A program made the position numbers and the translations under genes. Below are positions 31,621-42,892 of a stretch of 64,000 nucleotides of DNA, piece after piece (position 1 is the stretch's first letter; each line of letters starts with the position of its first letter). Source of the stretch: an uncultured Prevotellaceae bacterium (GTDB lineage: Bacteria > Bacteroidota > Bacteroidia > Bacteroidales > Bacteroidaceae); contig CADACW010000014.1 of the NCBI GenBank assembly GCA_902786565.1, positions 49,734-113,733 of the forward strand. The letters run 5' to 3'. The notes beneath the pieces are model-generated. The model was given only the letters and a program-made list of their open reading frames with translations. It was not told the DNA's origin and ran no database searches.

Positions 31621-32937
31621 ATGTTCCTGCCGCGCCGATTCTTCCTCCTGATGCTGGCCGTCATCCTGACCGTGGCTGGAGGATTCTTGGTGCCACCACT
31701 CTTCGCAGCGGGGTTCTGGGCCTTGCTGCTGCTCGCCATCTGCGTGGCTGTGGATGCTTTTCTGCTGTGGCGGCAGAATGGCATCTATGCCGACCGGCAC
31801 GTGGCGGAGCGATTCTCCAACGGCGATGACAACCCGGTGCGCATACACATTGAGAGCAGCTACCCTATTGCCGTCCGCTTGGAGATTATCGACGAGATTC
31901 CCTTCGTGTTTCAGCGGCGCGACGTTTGCTTCCACGCCACCCTGGCCCCACGGGGAGAGACCACCATTCTTTACCAGCTACGCCCCACGGAGCGCGGTGC
32001 CTACGGATTCGGGCGCGTGCGCATCTTCGCCGCCTCGCCACTGGGTCTCGTCGTGCGCCGATACACCCTCTGCCAGCCGCAAGAAGTTAAGGTCTACCCC
32101 TCTTACATCATGCTCCGCCAATACGAACTGCTGGCCAAGAGCAACAAACTGAACGAGATGGGCATCAAGCGCATACGCCGCATTGGCAATAACACCGATT
32201 TTGAGCAGATAAGAGACTACATCAGCGGCGACGACTTCCGTACCATCAACTGGAGGGCCACCGCCCGTCGCTCGCGTCTGATGACAAACGTCTACCAGGA
32301 GGAGCGCTCGCAGCAGGTGTTCTCAGTCATCGACAAGGGGCGCATGATGCAACAGAGCTTCAACGGTATGACGTTGCTCGACTATGCCATCAACGCCGCC
32401 CTGGTGCTCTCGTTTGTGGCGGTCAACAAGCACGACAAGGCCGGGCTCATCACCTTCAGCAGCCAGATGGAGACCTTTGTGCCGGCATCGCGCCAGAGCG
32501 GACATCTGCAAACATTACAGGAGAAGCTCTATGCCGAGAAGGCCGTCTTCGGCGAGACTGACTATTCGGCATTGTTCACTGCCCTGCGCCGCCACGTCGG
32601 CCAACGGTCGCTGCTCATTCTTTACACATCGTTCACATCGATGCCGGCTCTGTGCCGTCAGCTGTCCTTCCTGCGGCAGTTGGCCCGCCACCACCAACTG
32701 CTGGTGGTCTTCTTTGAGGATGTAGAGCTGAAAGCCATTGCCACCGACAAGGGCGCAGGCAGCCAGTCGACTGAAGCCTATTATCAGCGCGTGGTGGCCG
32801 AGAAGTTCAGGCACGACCAGCAACTCGTGGCCCACACCCTGCGCCAGTACGGCATCCTGTCGCTCCTCACCACCCCCCAATCCCTCTCTGTCGACGTCAT
32901 CAACAAATATCTGGAGCTGAACCGTCTTTCGTCCTGA
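31621..32937 (+). CDS. DUF58 domain membrane protein
   Basis: The 438-residue protein has two N-terminal membrane helices (about 7-27, 30-48), an extracytoplasmic beta domain and the DUF58 signature RDYISGDDFRTINWRATARR (about 198-217). A von Willebrand A-like region follows (SVIDKGRMM..., about 234-400). DUF58 proteins often work with MoxR ATPases and vWA proteins in envelope or metal-cofactor assembly, but no MoxR gene is nearby here. It is 5 nt after recJ. Confidence 0.88.
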   Translation: MFLPRRFFLLMLAVILTVAGGFLVPPLFAAGFWALLLLAICVAVDAFLLWRQNGIYADRHVAERFSNGDDNPVRIHIESSYPIAVRLEIIDEIPFVFQRRDVCFHATLAPRGETTILYQLRPTERGAYGFGRVRIFAASPLGLVVRRYTLCQPQEVKVYPSYIMLRQYELLAKSNKLNEMGIKRIRRIGNNTDFEQIRDYISGDDFRTINWRATARRSRLMTNVYQEERSQQVFSVIDKGRMMQQSFNGMTLLDYAINAALVLSFVAVNKHDKAGLITFSSQMETFVPASRQSGHLQTLQEKLYAEKAVFGETDYSALFTALRRHVGQRSLLILYTSFTSMPALCRQLSFLRQLARHHQLLVVFFEDVELKAIATDKGAGSQSTEAYYQRVVAEKFRHDQQLVAHTLRQYGILSLLTTPQSLSVDVINKYLELNRLSS

Positions 32938-32959
32938 AGACCGAGCAAAGCCGAAGGCA

Positions 32960-33178
32960 TTATTTGTCCGTCAGACTACTCGTTATGTCAATCCCTTTTT
33001 TCTTGCAGAAGTTCAGAATCTTGGCCCTGATTTCCTCCAGACTGTCGATGACAATCTGGTATTCCTCTCTGTTTAGGGCACTATGGTCATCAGAGTTTGG
33101 CCTGACAAAATCCCAAATCAGCCCTTCGCTTAACTCCCAAGTGCCTATCTTTATCATGAAGTTTTTATTCTTGTACAT
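32960..33178 (-). CDS. Small hypothetical protein (72 aa)
   Basis: I do not recognise this protein. Its 72 residues are charged, with no membrane segment: a possible beta-rich first half (IKIGTWELSEGLIWDFVRP) and a helical second half (EEYQIVIDSLEEIRAKILNFC). It follows the thrS terminator closely and converges on the DUF58 gene. Codon use is more AT-rich than its neighbours, which may indicate a recent arrival. No promoter box is obvious. Confidence 0.55.
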   Translation of the reverse strand: MYKNKNFMIKIGTWELSEGLIWDFVRPNSDDHSALNREEYQIVIDSLEEIRAKILNFCKKKGIDITSSLTDK

Positions 33179-33193
33179 AACCTGAGATGAAAA

Positions 33194-33235
33194 AAAGGTG
33201 AAAAGTGGAAAAAGAAATTTCGACTTTTCACCTTT
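33194..33235 (-). terminator. thrS terminator (probably bidirectional)
   Basis: A perfect 13-bp stem (AAAGGTGAAAAGT at 33194-33206, ACTTTTCACCTTT at 33223-33235) with a 16-nt loop. T-rich runs lie on both sides, so it could end thrS leftward and act on rightward transcription too. Confidence 0.75.
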
Positions 33236-33262
33236 GTTATTTTTAAAATCTTTTATTCTCTA

Positions 33263-35206
33263 TCAGAAGTTCTTGGTCTGTTCGGCCACCTCGGCGTTGA
33301 CCTTGTCGATGAATTCCTGAATGGTCATGGTGCGCTGCTCGCCGCCGCCCTGCTGGCGCATGGAGACAAGACCCTCGGCCTCCTCCTTCTCGCCGACGAT
33401 GACCATATAGGGGATGCGCTTCAGCTCGTTGTCGCGAATCTTGCGGCCCAGCTTCTCGTTGCGCAGGTCGATGGTGCCACGTACGCCCTGAAGGTCGAAC
33501 TGCTTGAGCACCTTCTGAGCATAGTCGTTGTACTTCTCAGAAAGGGGCAGAATGGCCACCTGATCGGGAGTGAGCCAGAGGGGGAAGTGGCCACTGGTGT
33601 GCTCGATGAGCACGGCGCAGAAACGCTCGAGTGAGCCGAAGGGGGCACGGTGAATCATCACGGGTGTCTTCTTCTGGTTGTCCTCGTCGGTATACTCCAG
33701 ACCGAAGCGCTTTGGCAGATTGTAGTCTACCTGGATGGTGCCCAACTGCCAGCGGCGGCCAATGGCATCCTTAATCATGAAGTCGAGCTTGGGGCCATAG
33801 AAGGCTGCCTCGCCATACTCCACCTTGGCATTGAGGCCCTTCTCCTGGCAGGCCTCCTGTATGGCGCGCTCGGCCAGTGCCCAGTCCTCGTCGGTGCCCA
33901 CGTACTTGTCGTGGTCGTTGGGGTCGCGCAGCGAGATTTGTGCCTCGAAATTGAAGCCGAAGGCAGAGAGCACGATGCCGATGATGTCCATCACGTTGAG
34001 GAACTCCTGCTTCACCTGGTCGGGGCGACAGAAGAGGTGGGCGTCGTCCTGTGTGAACGAGCGCACACGGGTTAGTCCGTGCAACTCGCCGCTCTGCTCA
34101 TAGCGATAGACGGTGCCGAACTCGGCGATGCGCAACGGCAGGTCCTTGTACGAGCGGGGCTTCCATGCGAATATCTCGCAGTGGTGCGGGCAGTTCATGG
34201 GCTTCAGCAGATACTCCTCGTCCTCCTCGGGTGTGTGTATGGGCTGGAAGGAGTCCTTGCCGTAGTGGTCCCAGTGACCGCTGGTGACGTAGAGGTTCTT
34301 CGAGCCGATATGCGGAGTGATGACCTCCTGATAGCCAAAGCGCTTCTGCACCCGGCGCAGATGGTCCTGCAGACGGAGGCGCAGCTCAGTACCCTTGGGC
34401 AACCAGATGGGCAGGCCCTTGCCCACCTTTTCGCTGAACATGAAAAGTTCCATCTCCTTGCCAATCTTGCGGTGGTCGCGCTTCTTGGCCTCTTCGAGCA
34501 TGACGAGATACTCGTCGAGCATCTTCTTCTTGGGGAACGAGATGCCATAAAGACGCTGCATCTGCTCACGGGTGGCATCGCCACGCCAGAAGGCGCCGGC
34601 CACGCTGGTCAGTTTGACGGCCTTGATTTCGCCCGTGTCGACAAGGTGCGGTCCGCGGCAGAGGTCGGTGAAGGCTCCCTGCGTATAGGTAGTGATGGTG
34701 CCGTCCTCCAGGTCCTGCTCAATGTGCTCGCACTTGTAGGTCTGGCCCTGTGCGGCAAACGCTTTCAGGGCGTCGGCCTTGGCCACCTCGCGGCGAACCA
34801 CTGGCTCCTTCTTCGAGGCCAGCTCCTTCATCTTCTGTTCAATCTTGGGGAAGTCGCTCTCCTTAATCATCTCGCCGCCGGGCAGGAGCACATCGTAGAA
34901 GAAACCGTTCTCCACAGCGGGGCCGAAGCCGAACTGCACGCCGGGGTACAACTCCTGGAGCGCTTCGGCCAGCAAGTGTGCACTGGTGTGCCAGAAGGTG
35001 TGCTTGCCCTGCTCGTCGTCAAACTTATAGAGCTCTATCGAAGCGTCGCCATTGATGGGGCGGTTCAGCTCTACGGTCTCGCCATTCACACCGCAGGCAA
35101 CAACGCTGCGTGCCAGAGCCGGCGAGATGCTCTCGGCAATCTGGAGTCCCGTTACGCCCTGCTCATACGAGCGAACAGAACCGTCGGGAAAAGTGATTTG
35201 AATCAT
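33263..35206 (-). CDS. thrS: Threonyl-tRNA synthetase
   Basis: The 647-residue class II synthetase has an N-terminal TGS domain (about 1-62, [14 protein letters not shown]), the SAD editing domain ([17 protein letters not shown], about 73-89; [12 protein letters not shown]) and the catalytic core with zinc ligand Cys in [10 protein letters not shown]. The anticodon-binding domain is at the end ([20 protein letters not shown]). It attaches threonine to tRNA-Thr and edits serine. It is monocistronic with its own promoter and terminator; no T-box is seen. Confidence 0.97.
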   Translation of the reverse strand: MIQITFPDGSVRSYEQGVTGLQIAESISPALARSVVACGVNGETVELNRPINGDASIELYKFDDEQGKHTFWHTSAHLLAEALQELYPGVQFGFGPAVENGFFYDVLLPGGEMIKESDFPKIEQKMKELASKKEPVVRREVAKADALKAFAAQGQTYKCEHIEQDLEDGTITTYTQGAFTDLCRGPHLVDTGEIKAVKLTSVAGAFWRGDATREQMQRLYGISFPKKKMLDEYLVMLEEAKKRDHRKIGKEMELFMFSEKVGKGLPIWLPKGTELRLRLQDHLRRVQKRFGYQEVITPHIGSKNLYVTSGHWDHYGKDSFQPIHTPEEDEEYLLKPMNCPHHCEIFAWKPRSYKDLPLRIAEFGTVYRYEQSGELHGLTRVRSFTQDDAHLFCRPDQVKQEFLNVMDIIGIVLSAFGFNFEAQISLRDPNDHDKYVGTDEDWALAERAIQEACQEKGLNAKVEYGEAAFYGPKLDFMIKDAIGRRWQLGTIQVDYNLPKRFGLEYTDEDNQKKTPVMIHRAPFGSLERFCAVLIEHTSGHFPLWLTPDQVAILPLSEKYNDYAQKVLKQFDLQGVRGTIDLRNEKLGRKIRDNELKRIPYMVIVGEKEEAEGLVSMRQQGGGEQRTMTIQEFIDKVNAEVAEQTKNF

Positions 35207-35239
35207 ATTTACAATATATGTTTAAGTTTAAAACGGGTG

Positions 35240-35271
35240 CAAAGGTACTACTTTATTTGTAAACGGCCAAG
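35240..35271 (-). promoter_or_regulatory. thrS promoter
   Basis: On the minus strand CTTG (35268-35271, one mismatch to TTTG), 20 nt, then TACCTTTG (35240-35247). The leader to ATG 35206 is about 30 nt. Confidence 0.6.
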
Positions 35272-35304
35272 CAGATTGCTGAAAAAATACCTTTCAACCC
35301 CCTA

Positions 35305-36636
35305 TCAGCCCATCACCATCTTTTCGAGCCAGTAGCAGCCAATACCGGCCAGATAGCCCACGAAAGCAATCCACGAGATGTGCTTCATATACCATCCGAA
35401 GGTGATTTTCTCTAAGCCCATCACCACCACGCCGGCGGCCGAGCCGATGATGAGCATCGAGCCGCCCACGCCGGCACAGTAGGCCAGCAACTGCCAGAAG
35501 ATGCCGTCGACTGCCATGGCCCCCTCGGCAGCCACGGGGTACATGCCCATACATCCTGCCACAAGTGGCACATTGTCGACAATGCTGGAGAGCACGCCGA
35601 TGATGCCGTTGATGATGTAGTAGTTGCCCTGGAAGGTCTCGTTCAGGTTCTCGCCCAAAGCGGTCAGCACGCCCACCTCCTGCAGCACGGCCACGGCCAT
35701 GAGTATGCCCAGGAAGAACATGATGGTGGAGAGGTCGATCCTGGTCATTATGTCGCTCACGCGCTTGGCCATCGTGTCGTCCTCGGCGGTGTTGTAGTGG
35801 AATATCTCGGTTACTGTCCAAAGCACACCCAGCACCAGCAGGATGCCCATAAACGGCGGCAGGTGGGTGAGGGTCTTGAACACGGGCACAAAGCACAGAC
35901 CGCCCACGCCAAGCCAAAAGATGGCATTGCGCTGCGCTGTGGTGAAGTGGCTCACCTCGGCCTTTGGCAGGTTCTGCTCCTTGTCGAACTTCCCCTTCAG
36001 CGTCAGACTGAGGATGGCTGCCGGTATGACCATCGACAATAGCGAGGGCAGGAACACCTCGGTCAGCACGCCCTGCGTGGTGATGACGCCCTTGATCCAG
36101 AGCATGATGGTAGTCACGTCGCCAATGGGCGAGAAAGCACCGCCGCTGTTAGCCGACACAATGATGAGGCCGGCATAGATGAGCCGCTCCTCACGCGACT
36201 GCACCAGTTTGCGCAGCACCATGATCATCACGATGGAGGTAGTCAGATTGTCGAGGATGGCCGAGAGGAAGAAGGTCATAAAGGCCACACGCCACAGCAG
36301 TTTGCGCTTCGAGCGCGTCTTCAGCGCATCGCGCACAAAGTTGAAGCCGCCATTGCTGTCGACAATCTCGACGATAGTCATTGCTCCCATCAGGAAGAAG
36401 AGCGTGCTGGCGGCATCGCCCAAGTGGTGCTCGATGACCGCAGCCACATGGTGGAGCACGCCGTCGGCGGCCACGTCGGGATAGAAACTTCCGGGCGCCA
36501 GCATGAGCAGGGTCCAGCAACACACACACATCAGCAGAGCAATGGCTGCCTTGTTCACTTTCGTCAGGCTCTCAAGGGCAATACACAGGTAGCCCAGGCA
36601 GAAAACGACGACAATACACAATGTTAGAGTAGACAT
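35305..36636 (-). CDS. nhaD: NhaD-type Na+/H+ antiporter
   Basis: The 443-residue inner-membrane protein has 11 or more predicted helices. It matches the NhaD/ArsB-like ion transporter fold: SAILDNLTTSIVMIMVLRKL (about 124-143), NSGGAFSPIGDVTTIMLW (about 160-177), and the mirrored NVPLVAGCMGMYPV and GVGGSMLIIGSAAGVVVM in the second half. It exchanges sodium (or lithium) for protons to keep pH and sodium balance. It stands alone, with a -7 box about 58 nt upstream. Confidence 0.9.
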   Translation of the reverse strand: MSTLTLCIVVVFCLGYLCIALESLTKVNKAAIALLMCVCCWTLLMLAPGSFYPDVAADGVLHHVAAVIEHHLGDAASTLFFLMGAMTIVEIVDSNGGFNFVRDALKTRSKRKLLWRVAFMTFFLSAILDNLTTSIVMIMVLRKLVQSREERLIYAGLIIVSANSGGAFSPIGDVTTIMLWIKGVITTQGVLTEVFLPSLLSMVIPAAILSLTLKGKFDKEQNLPKAEVSHFTTAQRNAIFWLGVGGLCFVPVFKTLTHLPPFMGILLVLGVLWTVTEIFHYNTAEDDTMAKRVSDIMTRIDLSTIMFFLGILMAVAVLQEVGVLTALGENLNETFQGNYYIINGIIGVLSSIVDNVPLVAGCMGMYPVAAEGAMAVDGIFWQLLAYCAGVGGSMLIIGSAAGVVVMGLEKITFGWYMKHISWIAFVGYLAGIGCYWLEKMVMG

Positions 36637-36693
36637 TATAGTTATTAAAAATGTTAGTTAGATTTCAGTAGTCAGTCATTCGGTTTCAGACCG

Positions 36694-36701
36694 CAAAAGT
36701 A
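36694..36701 (-). promoter_or_regulatory. -7 box of nhaD
   Basis: On the minus strand TACTTTTG fits TAnnTTTG, 58 nt before ATG 36636. No clear -33 box. Confidence 0.45.
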
Positions 36702-36854
36702 ACAAGAATTATGGAAACTGGCACACCTTCATGCCATATTTTGAGAATATTTAAAGGTTCCCCACCCCTCCGGCTGGCTGTGGTGACACGTGCAAAATCT
36801 ACAGAATATGGGTTAAATCGTATTAATTAATAGTGGAAGTTGCACGCCGTGTGA

Positions 36855-38384
<1,530 letters not shown>

Positions 38385-38406
38385 AACTCACTACACAACA
38401 AGAACA

Positions 38407-39837
38407 ATGAAACTGAAAACGCTTTGTGCGGCCTGTCTGATGAGTGCCGCCGCAACAGCCCAAACAGTGGGCGACCCGATTATAATGACAATCAACGGCA
38501 CCGACGTGCCAAGATCGGAATTTGAGTATTCCTACAACAAGAACAACTCAGAGGGCGTCATCGACAAGAAGTCGGTAGAAGATTACGTGGACCTCTTCAT
38601 CAACTATAAACTGAAGGTGCTGGCCGCCCTTGACGCCCATTACGACACACTGCAGTCGTACAAAGACGAGTTCGCCCAGTACCGCGACCAGCAGGTGATG
38701 CCCATGCTTGTCACCGATGCCGACATGGAGGCCGAGGCCCATAAGATTTACGACCAGACGGTGGAGCGCATCGGCCCCGACGGCCTCATCAAGACCGCCC
38801 ACATCCTCATCTCCTGCAAGCAGCAGGCCCCTAAGGAGGAATGGGATGCCGCCAAGGTGCGCATAGACTCCATCTACCAGGCCCTGCAGCAGGGTGCCGA
38901 CTTTGCCGACCTGGCCACACGCCTCTCGCAAGACCCCGGCAGTGCCCCCAAGGGTGGCGAGCTGCCCTACGTACAGCACGGCCAGCTGGTGAAGGAGTTT
39001 GAGGAGGCTGCCTTCGCCCTGAAGGACTCAGGGCAGGTGTCGCCCGTGGTGCAGTCGCCTTTCGGCTATCACATCATCCAGCTCAAGGGCCGCAAGATGA
39101 TGGAGCCCTTTGAGAATCACCACGATGCCATCTTAAAGTTTATGGAAAGGCGCAACATGCGCGACGAGATTGCCAAGGCAAAGGTGGACACGCTCGTGGC
39201 ACAGTCGAAAGGAACACTGACCAAGCAGCAGTATATGGAGCAGAAAGCTGCCGAACTCTCGGCCAACGACCAGGAACTGAAATACCTCATCCAGGAATAC
39301 CACGACGGTCTGCTGCTCTACGAAATCAGCAACCAGCTGGTGTGGGACAAGGCCGCCAAGGACGATGCTGGACTGGCCAACTACTACAAGAAGCACAAGA
39401 AGAACTACAACTGGGACGAACCCCGATTCAAAGGTATGGCCTACCACGTGAAAGAGCAGGCCGACGTGAATGCCGTGATCGACTGCGTGAAGAAGTTGCC
39501 CTTCGACAAGTGGGCAGAGGCACTGCGCACCACTTTCAACGCCGACAGCATCATCCGCATCCGGGTGGAGAAAGGCATCTTCAAGCAGGGTGACAACGCC
39601 CTGGTGGACAGCATGGTGTTCAAGAAGGACACCATCGTGAAGCATCTGAAGGACTATCCCATCGACAATGTCTATGGCAAAATCCTGAAGAAAGGCCCCG
39701 AAGACTATACCGACGTGCGCGGACTTGTGGTGGCCGACTATCAGGAGGAACTGGAGAAGGCATGGGTGGCCGACCTGCGCCGCAAGTACACCTGGAAAGT
39801 GAACGAAGAGGTACTGAAGACGGTGAACAACCACTGA
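38407..39837 (+). CDS. Periplasmic peptidyl-prolyl isomerase (parvulin type)
   Basis: The 476-residue protein has a signal peptide (about 1-19) and one rotamase/parvulin domain (about 130-225; AHILISC, ADFADLATRLSQDPGSAPKGGELPY, FGYHIIQLKGR). Long helical flanks fit a chaperone of the SurA/PpiD sort. It probably helps fold outer-membrane proteins, together with the next isomerase and the OstA-like protein. It is 16 nt upstream of the second isomerase. Confidence 0.88.
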   Translation: MKLKTLCAACLMSAAATAQTVGDPIIMTINGTDVPRSEFEYSYNKNNSEGVIDKKSVEDYVDLFINYKLKVLAALDAHYDTLQSYKDEFAQYRDQQVMPMLVTDADMEAEAHKIYDQTVERIGPDGLIKTAHILISCKQQAPKEEWDAAKVRIDSIYQALQQGADFADLATRLSQDPGSAPKGGELPYVQHGQLVKEFEEAAFALKDSGQVSPVVQSPFGYHIIQLKGRKMMEPFENHHDAILKFMERRNMRDEIAKAKVDTLVAQSKGTLTKQQYMEQKAAELSANDQELKYLIQEYHDGLLLYEISNQLVWDKAAKDDAGLANYYKKHKKNYNWDEPRFKGMAYHVKEQADVNAVIDCVKKLPFDKWAEALRTTFNADSIIRIRVEKGIFKQGDNALVDSMVFKKDTIVKHLKDYPIDNVYGKILKKGPEDYTDVRGLVVADYQEELEKAWVADLRRKYTWKVNEEVLKTVNNH

Positions 39838-39853
39838 TTAAGCTAACGTGCAG

Positions 39854-41239
39854 ATGAAACAAGCCGTTTTATTCATATCATTGTGCGCCTCGCTGCTCAC
39901 CGCGTCAGCACAGAACGTGGTGGACGAAGTGGTGTGGGTGGTTGGCGACGAGGCCATCCTGCGCAGCGACGTAGAGGTGACCCGCATACAGGCCGCCATG
40001 GAAGGGCAGCGCTGGCAGGGCGACCCCGACTGCGCCATCCCCGAACAGTTGGCCGTGCAGAAACTCTTCCTCCACCAGGCGGCCATCGACAGTATTGACA
40101 AGGATGTGACCGAGGCAGAAATCTCATCACAGATTGAGGCGCGCATCGAGTATATGATTGAACAGATTGGCTCAAGGGAGAAGCTGGAGGAATACCGCAA
40201 GCAGAGCCTCACGCAAATCCGCCAGTCGATGCACGACGACCTGCGCGACCAGCTGCTCATTCAGAAGATGAAGCAGAAACTGGTGCAGGACATCGTGGTG
40301 ACACCCGCCGAGGTGCGCCGATACTTCAAGGATATGCCGCAGGACAGCATACCTTTTGTGCCCACCGAGGTCGAGGTGCAAATCATCACCCAGACACCGA
40401 AAATCTCTATCGAAGAGATTAACCGCGTGAAGGACAAACTGCGCGAATATACCGATCGCATCAACCGCGGAGAGACGTCGTTCCAGACGCTGGCCCGCCT
40501 GTACAGCCAGGACGGCTCGGCACGCAACGGCGGCGAGCTGGGATATACAGGCCGCGCAGGATGGGTGCCGGAGTTTGCCAACGTGGCCTTCAACCTGACC
40601 GACCCCAAAAAGGTGTCGAAGATTGTAGAGACCGAGTTCGGCTATCACATCATTCAGCTCATCGACAAGCGTGGCGACAAGGTCAACGCCCGCCACATAC
40701 TGCTGAAGCCCGTGGTCAGCGACTCGGCCATCAACAAGTCTACCGCCTTCCTCGACTCCATCGCCGACAACATCCGGCAGGGCGTCACACCGGATTTCCT
40801 GGCAGGACGCTATACGGGCACCTTCAACTTTGAAGACGCCGCCACCATCATCTCTGACGACAAGGACACACGCAACAACCGCGGCCTGATGGCCAACCGC
40901 TCGGAGCGTGGACAGACGTCGCGTTTCAGGCTGCAGGACCTGCCGCCTGAGGTGGCCAAGGCTGTAGACACCCTACAGGTGGGACAGATTTCCAGGGCCT
41001 TCCAGATGATTAACAACCAGGGCAAGACCGTCTGCGTGGTGGCCAAGCTGAAAAGCCGCACCGAGGGCCACAAGGCCACCATCACCGAAGATTTCCAGGT
41101 GATGAAAGATATGGTGCAGCAGAAGCGCCAGGAGCAGAAACTGCACGATTGGGTGGTCAATAAGATCAAGAACACCTACGTCCGCATTGACGACGCCTAT
41201 CGCAACTGTAACTTTGAGTATGAGGGATGGATTAGGTAG
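39854..41239 (+). CDS. Periplasmic peptidyl-prolyl isomerase, SurA-like
   Basis: From ATG 39854 the protein has 461 residues. A signal peptide (about 1-20, TASAQ) precedes the SurA N-terminal chaperone helices (VVDEVVWVVGDEAILRSDVE, about 22-41). One clear parvulin domain follows (about 170-275; SFQTLARLYSQDGSARNGGELGYTG and FGYHIIQLIDKRGD), then a degenerate second (NARHILLKP...). A GTG two codons upstream (39848) is a less likely start. It overlaps the OstA-like gene by 20 nt, implying coupled expression in outer-membrane biogenesis. Confidence 0.88.
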   Translation: MKQAVLFISLCASLLTASAQNVVDEVVWVVGDEAILRSDVEVTRIQAAMEGQRWQGDPDCAIPEQLAVQKLFLHQAAIDSIDKDVTEAEISSQIEARIEYMIEQIGSREKLEEYRKQSLTQIRQSMHDDLRDQLLIQKMKQKLVQDIVVTPAEVRRYFKDMPQDSIPFVPTEVEVQIITQTPKISIEEINRVKDKLREYTDRINRGETSFQTLARLYSQDGSARNGGELGYTGRAGWVPEFANVAFNLTDPKKVSKIVETEFGYHIIQLIDKRGDKVNARHILLKPVVSDSAINKSTAFLDSIADNIRQGVTPDFLAGRYTGTFNFEDAATIISDDKDTRNNRGLMANRSERGQTSRFRLQDLPPEVAKAVDTLQVGQISRAFQMINNQGKTVCVVAKLKSRTEGHKATITEDFQVMKDMVQQKRQEQKLHDWVVNKIKNTYVRIDDAYRNCNFEYEGWIR

Positions 41240-42884
41240 GCTGGCGGCATCGCTTCTTTGCTCTTTGCTTGCCATGGGGCTTATGGGTCGGATGGGGCCT
41301 GTGAGCCTCATGACTACTATGAGCCCAACGCCCGCCAAGCCGCCACAGAAGGAGAAGAAAGACAGGGACCGCGTCTATCTGGTGCATGCCGACGAGCTGC
41401 GCTACGACCGCTGGCGCAACAACGATGCCCAGGTGCTCACCGGAAAAGTGGAGTTCGAGCACGACGGGGCACGCCTCTACTGTGACTCGGCCAATTTCTT
41501 CGAGGCCACCAACTCGTTTGAGGCCTGGCACAACGTGCGCATGGTGCAGGGCGACACACTCTCGCTGACCAGCGACTACGGTTTCTACGACGGCAACACC
41601 AAGACCATGGAGGCCAAGGCTTTCGTACAAGGCAAGCAGGTGGTGCTGCGCAACCGCACCTCGACGCTCTACACCGAGAATCTCTACTTCGACCGCATGG
41701 ACAACCTGGGCTACTACAACACAGGCGGCAAACTGGTGGACAAGACCACCACGCTGACATCGGTCTACGGCGAGTACCACACGGACACTAAAGACGCCTT
41801 CTTCACCAACGACGTGAAGATGGTCGACAAGAAGTTTGTGCTGACCACCGACACCTTGAACTACAACACCCGCACCAAGCTGGCCAACATCATGGGCCCG
41901 ACCGACATCGTCTCAGGCCGCAGCCACATCTATTCGGAAGAGGGATTCTACAACACCGACACCGAGCAGGCCGAACTGCTGAACCGCTCGCGGCTGGACA
42001 ACGGCGGGCGCACGCTGGTGGGCGACAGCCTCTGGCACGACGGCCACACCGGCATCAGCGAGGCCTTCGTCAATGTGGAATACAAAGACACGGTGAACAA
42101 GAACATCCTGCTCTGCGACTACGGCTACTACAACGACTCGACGGGCTATGCCATGTGCACCGAGAAGGCCATGTCGATAGACTATTCGCAGCGCGACTCG
42201 CTCTTTATCCACGCCGACACCTTCAAGGTGTTCTCATACGACCTGAACACTGATTCCGTCTACCGCGTCATGCACGCCTACAACAAGGTGAGGGCCTACC
42301 GCATTGACCTGCAGGCCGTTTGCGACTCGCTGGTCTACCACTCGAAGGACTCCTGCCTCACCATGTACACCGACCCCATCGTGTGGAACGGCAACCAGCA
42401 GCTGGTTGGCGAAGAGATTCAGGTGTTCATGCGCGACTCAGTCATCGACCGAGCCCACGTCATCGACCAGGCTTTCTCAATTGAGAAACTCGACGGCGAG
42501 GAGGATGTCTACAACCAAGTGTCGTCGAAAGAGATGTTCGCCTACTTCCGCAACGGCGAAATCTACGAGACACAGGCCAAGGTCAATGTCATCGTGGACT
42601 ACTACCCCGTAGACAATGCCGACACGTCGTACGTCGGACTGGTCTATATGGAGACCAGCGAGCTACGCATGTTTATGGAGAAGCGCAAGCTGCAGCGCAT
42701 CTGGTCGCCGCGCAGCGAGGGCACCATGTACCCCATGTCGCAGATACCGCCGGCCAACCGCTTCCTTGATGGTTTCCAGTGGTTCGACTATGTGCGCCCC
42801 CTGTCAAAACAAGACATCTTCAACTGGCGCCCCAAGAAGGAAGGCACCACGTTGAAGACGAAGAAAAAGAATAAAGGCCAGTAG
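41220..42884 (+). CDS. OstA-like (LptA/LptD N-domain-like) envelope protein
   Basis: The 554-residue protein has a signal-like N-terminus (about 1-25) and repeated OstA/LptA-type beta strands: VYLVHADELRYDRWRNNDAQ, LTGKVEFEHDGARLYCDSA, VMHAYNKVRAYRIDLQAVCDSLVY. The C-terminus is lysine-rich. This Bacteroidota family (OstA-like, PF13100) is thought to handle lipopolysaccharide transport across the periplasm. Residues about 20-45 (GLMGRMGPVSLMTTMSP) come from repetitive GGG/ATG-rich DNA, and the exact signal cleavage is unclear. ATG 41220 overlaps the isomerase stop. An upstream TTG at 41187 is unlikely. Confidence 0.85.
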   Translation: MRDGLGRLAASLLCSLLAMGLMGRMGPVSLMTTMSPTPAKPPQKEKKDRDRVYLVHADELRYDRWRNNDAQVLTGKVEFEHDGARLYCDSANFFEATNSFEAWHNVRMVQGDTLSLTSDYGFYDGNTKTMEAKAFVQGKQVVLRNRTSTLYTENLYFDRMDNLGYYNTGGKLVDKTTTLTSVYGEYHTDTKDAFFTNDVKMVDKKFVLTTDTLNYNTRTKLANIMGPTDIVSGRSHIYSEEGFYNTDTEQAELLNRSRLDNGGRTLVGDSLWHDGHTGISEAFVNVEYKDTVNKNILLCDYGYYNDSTGYAMCTEKAMSIDYSQRDSLFIHADTFKVFSYDLNTDSVYRVMHAYNKVRAYRIDLQAVCDSLVYHSKDSCLTMYTDPIVWNGNQQLVGEEIQVFMRDSVIDRAHVIDQAFSIEKLDGEEDVYNQVSSKEMFAYFRNGEIYETQAKVNVIVDYYPVDNADTSYVGLVYMETSELRMFMEKRKLQRIWSPRSEGTMYPMSQIPPANRFLDGFQWFDYVRPLSKQDIFNWRPKKEGTTLKTKKKNKGQ

Positions 42885-42892
42885 CAGTGTTG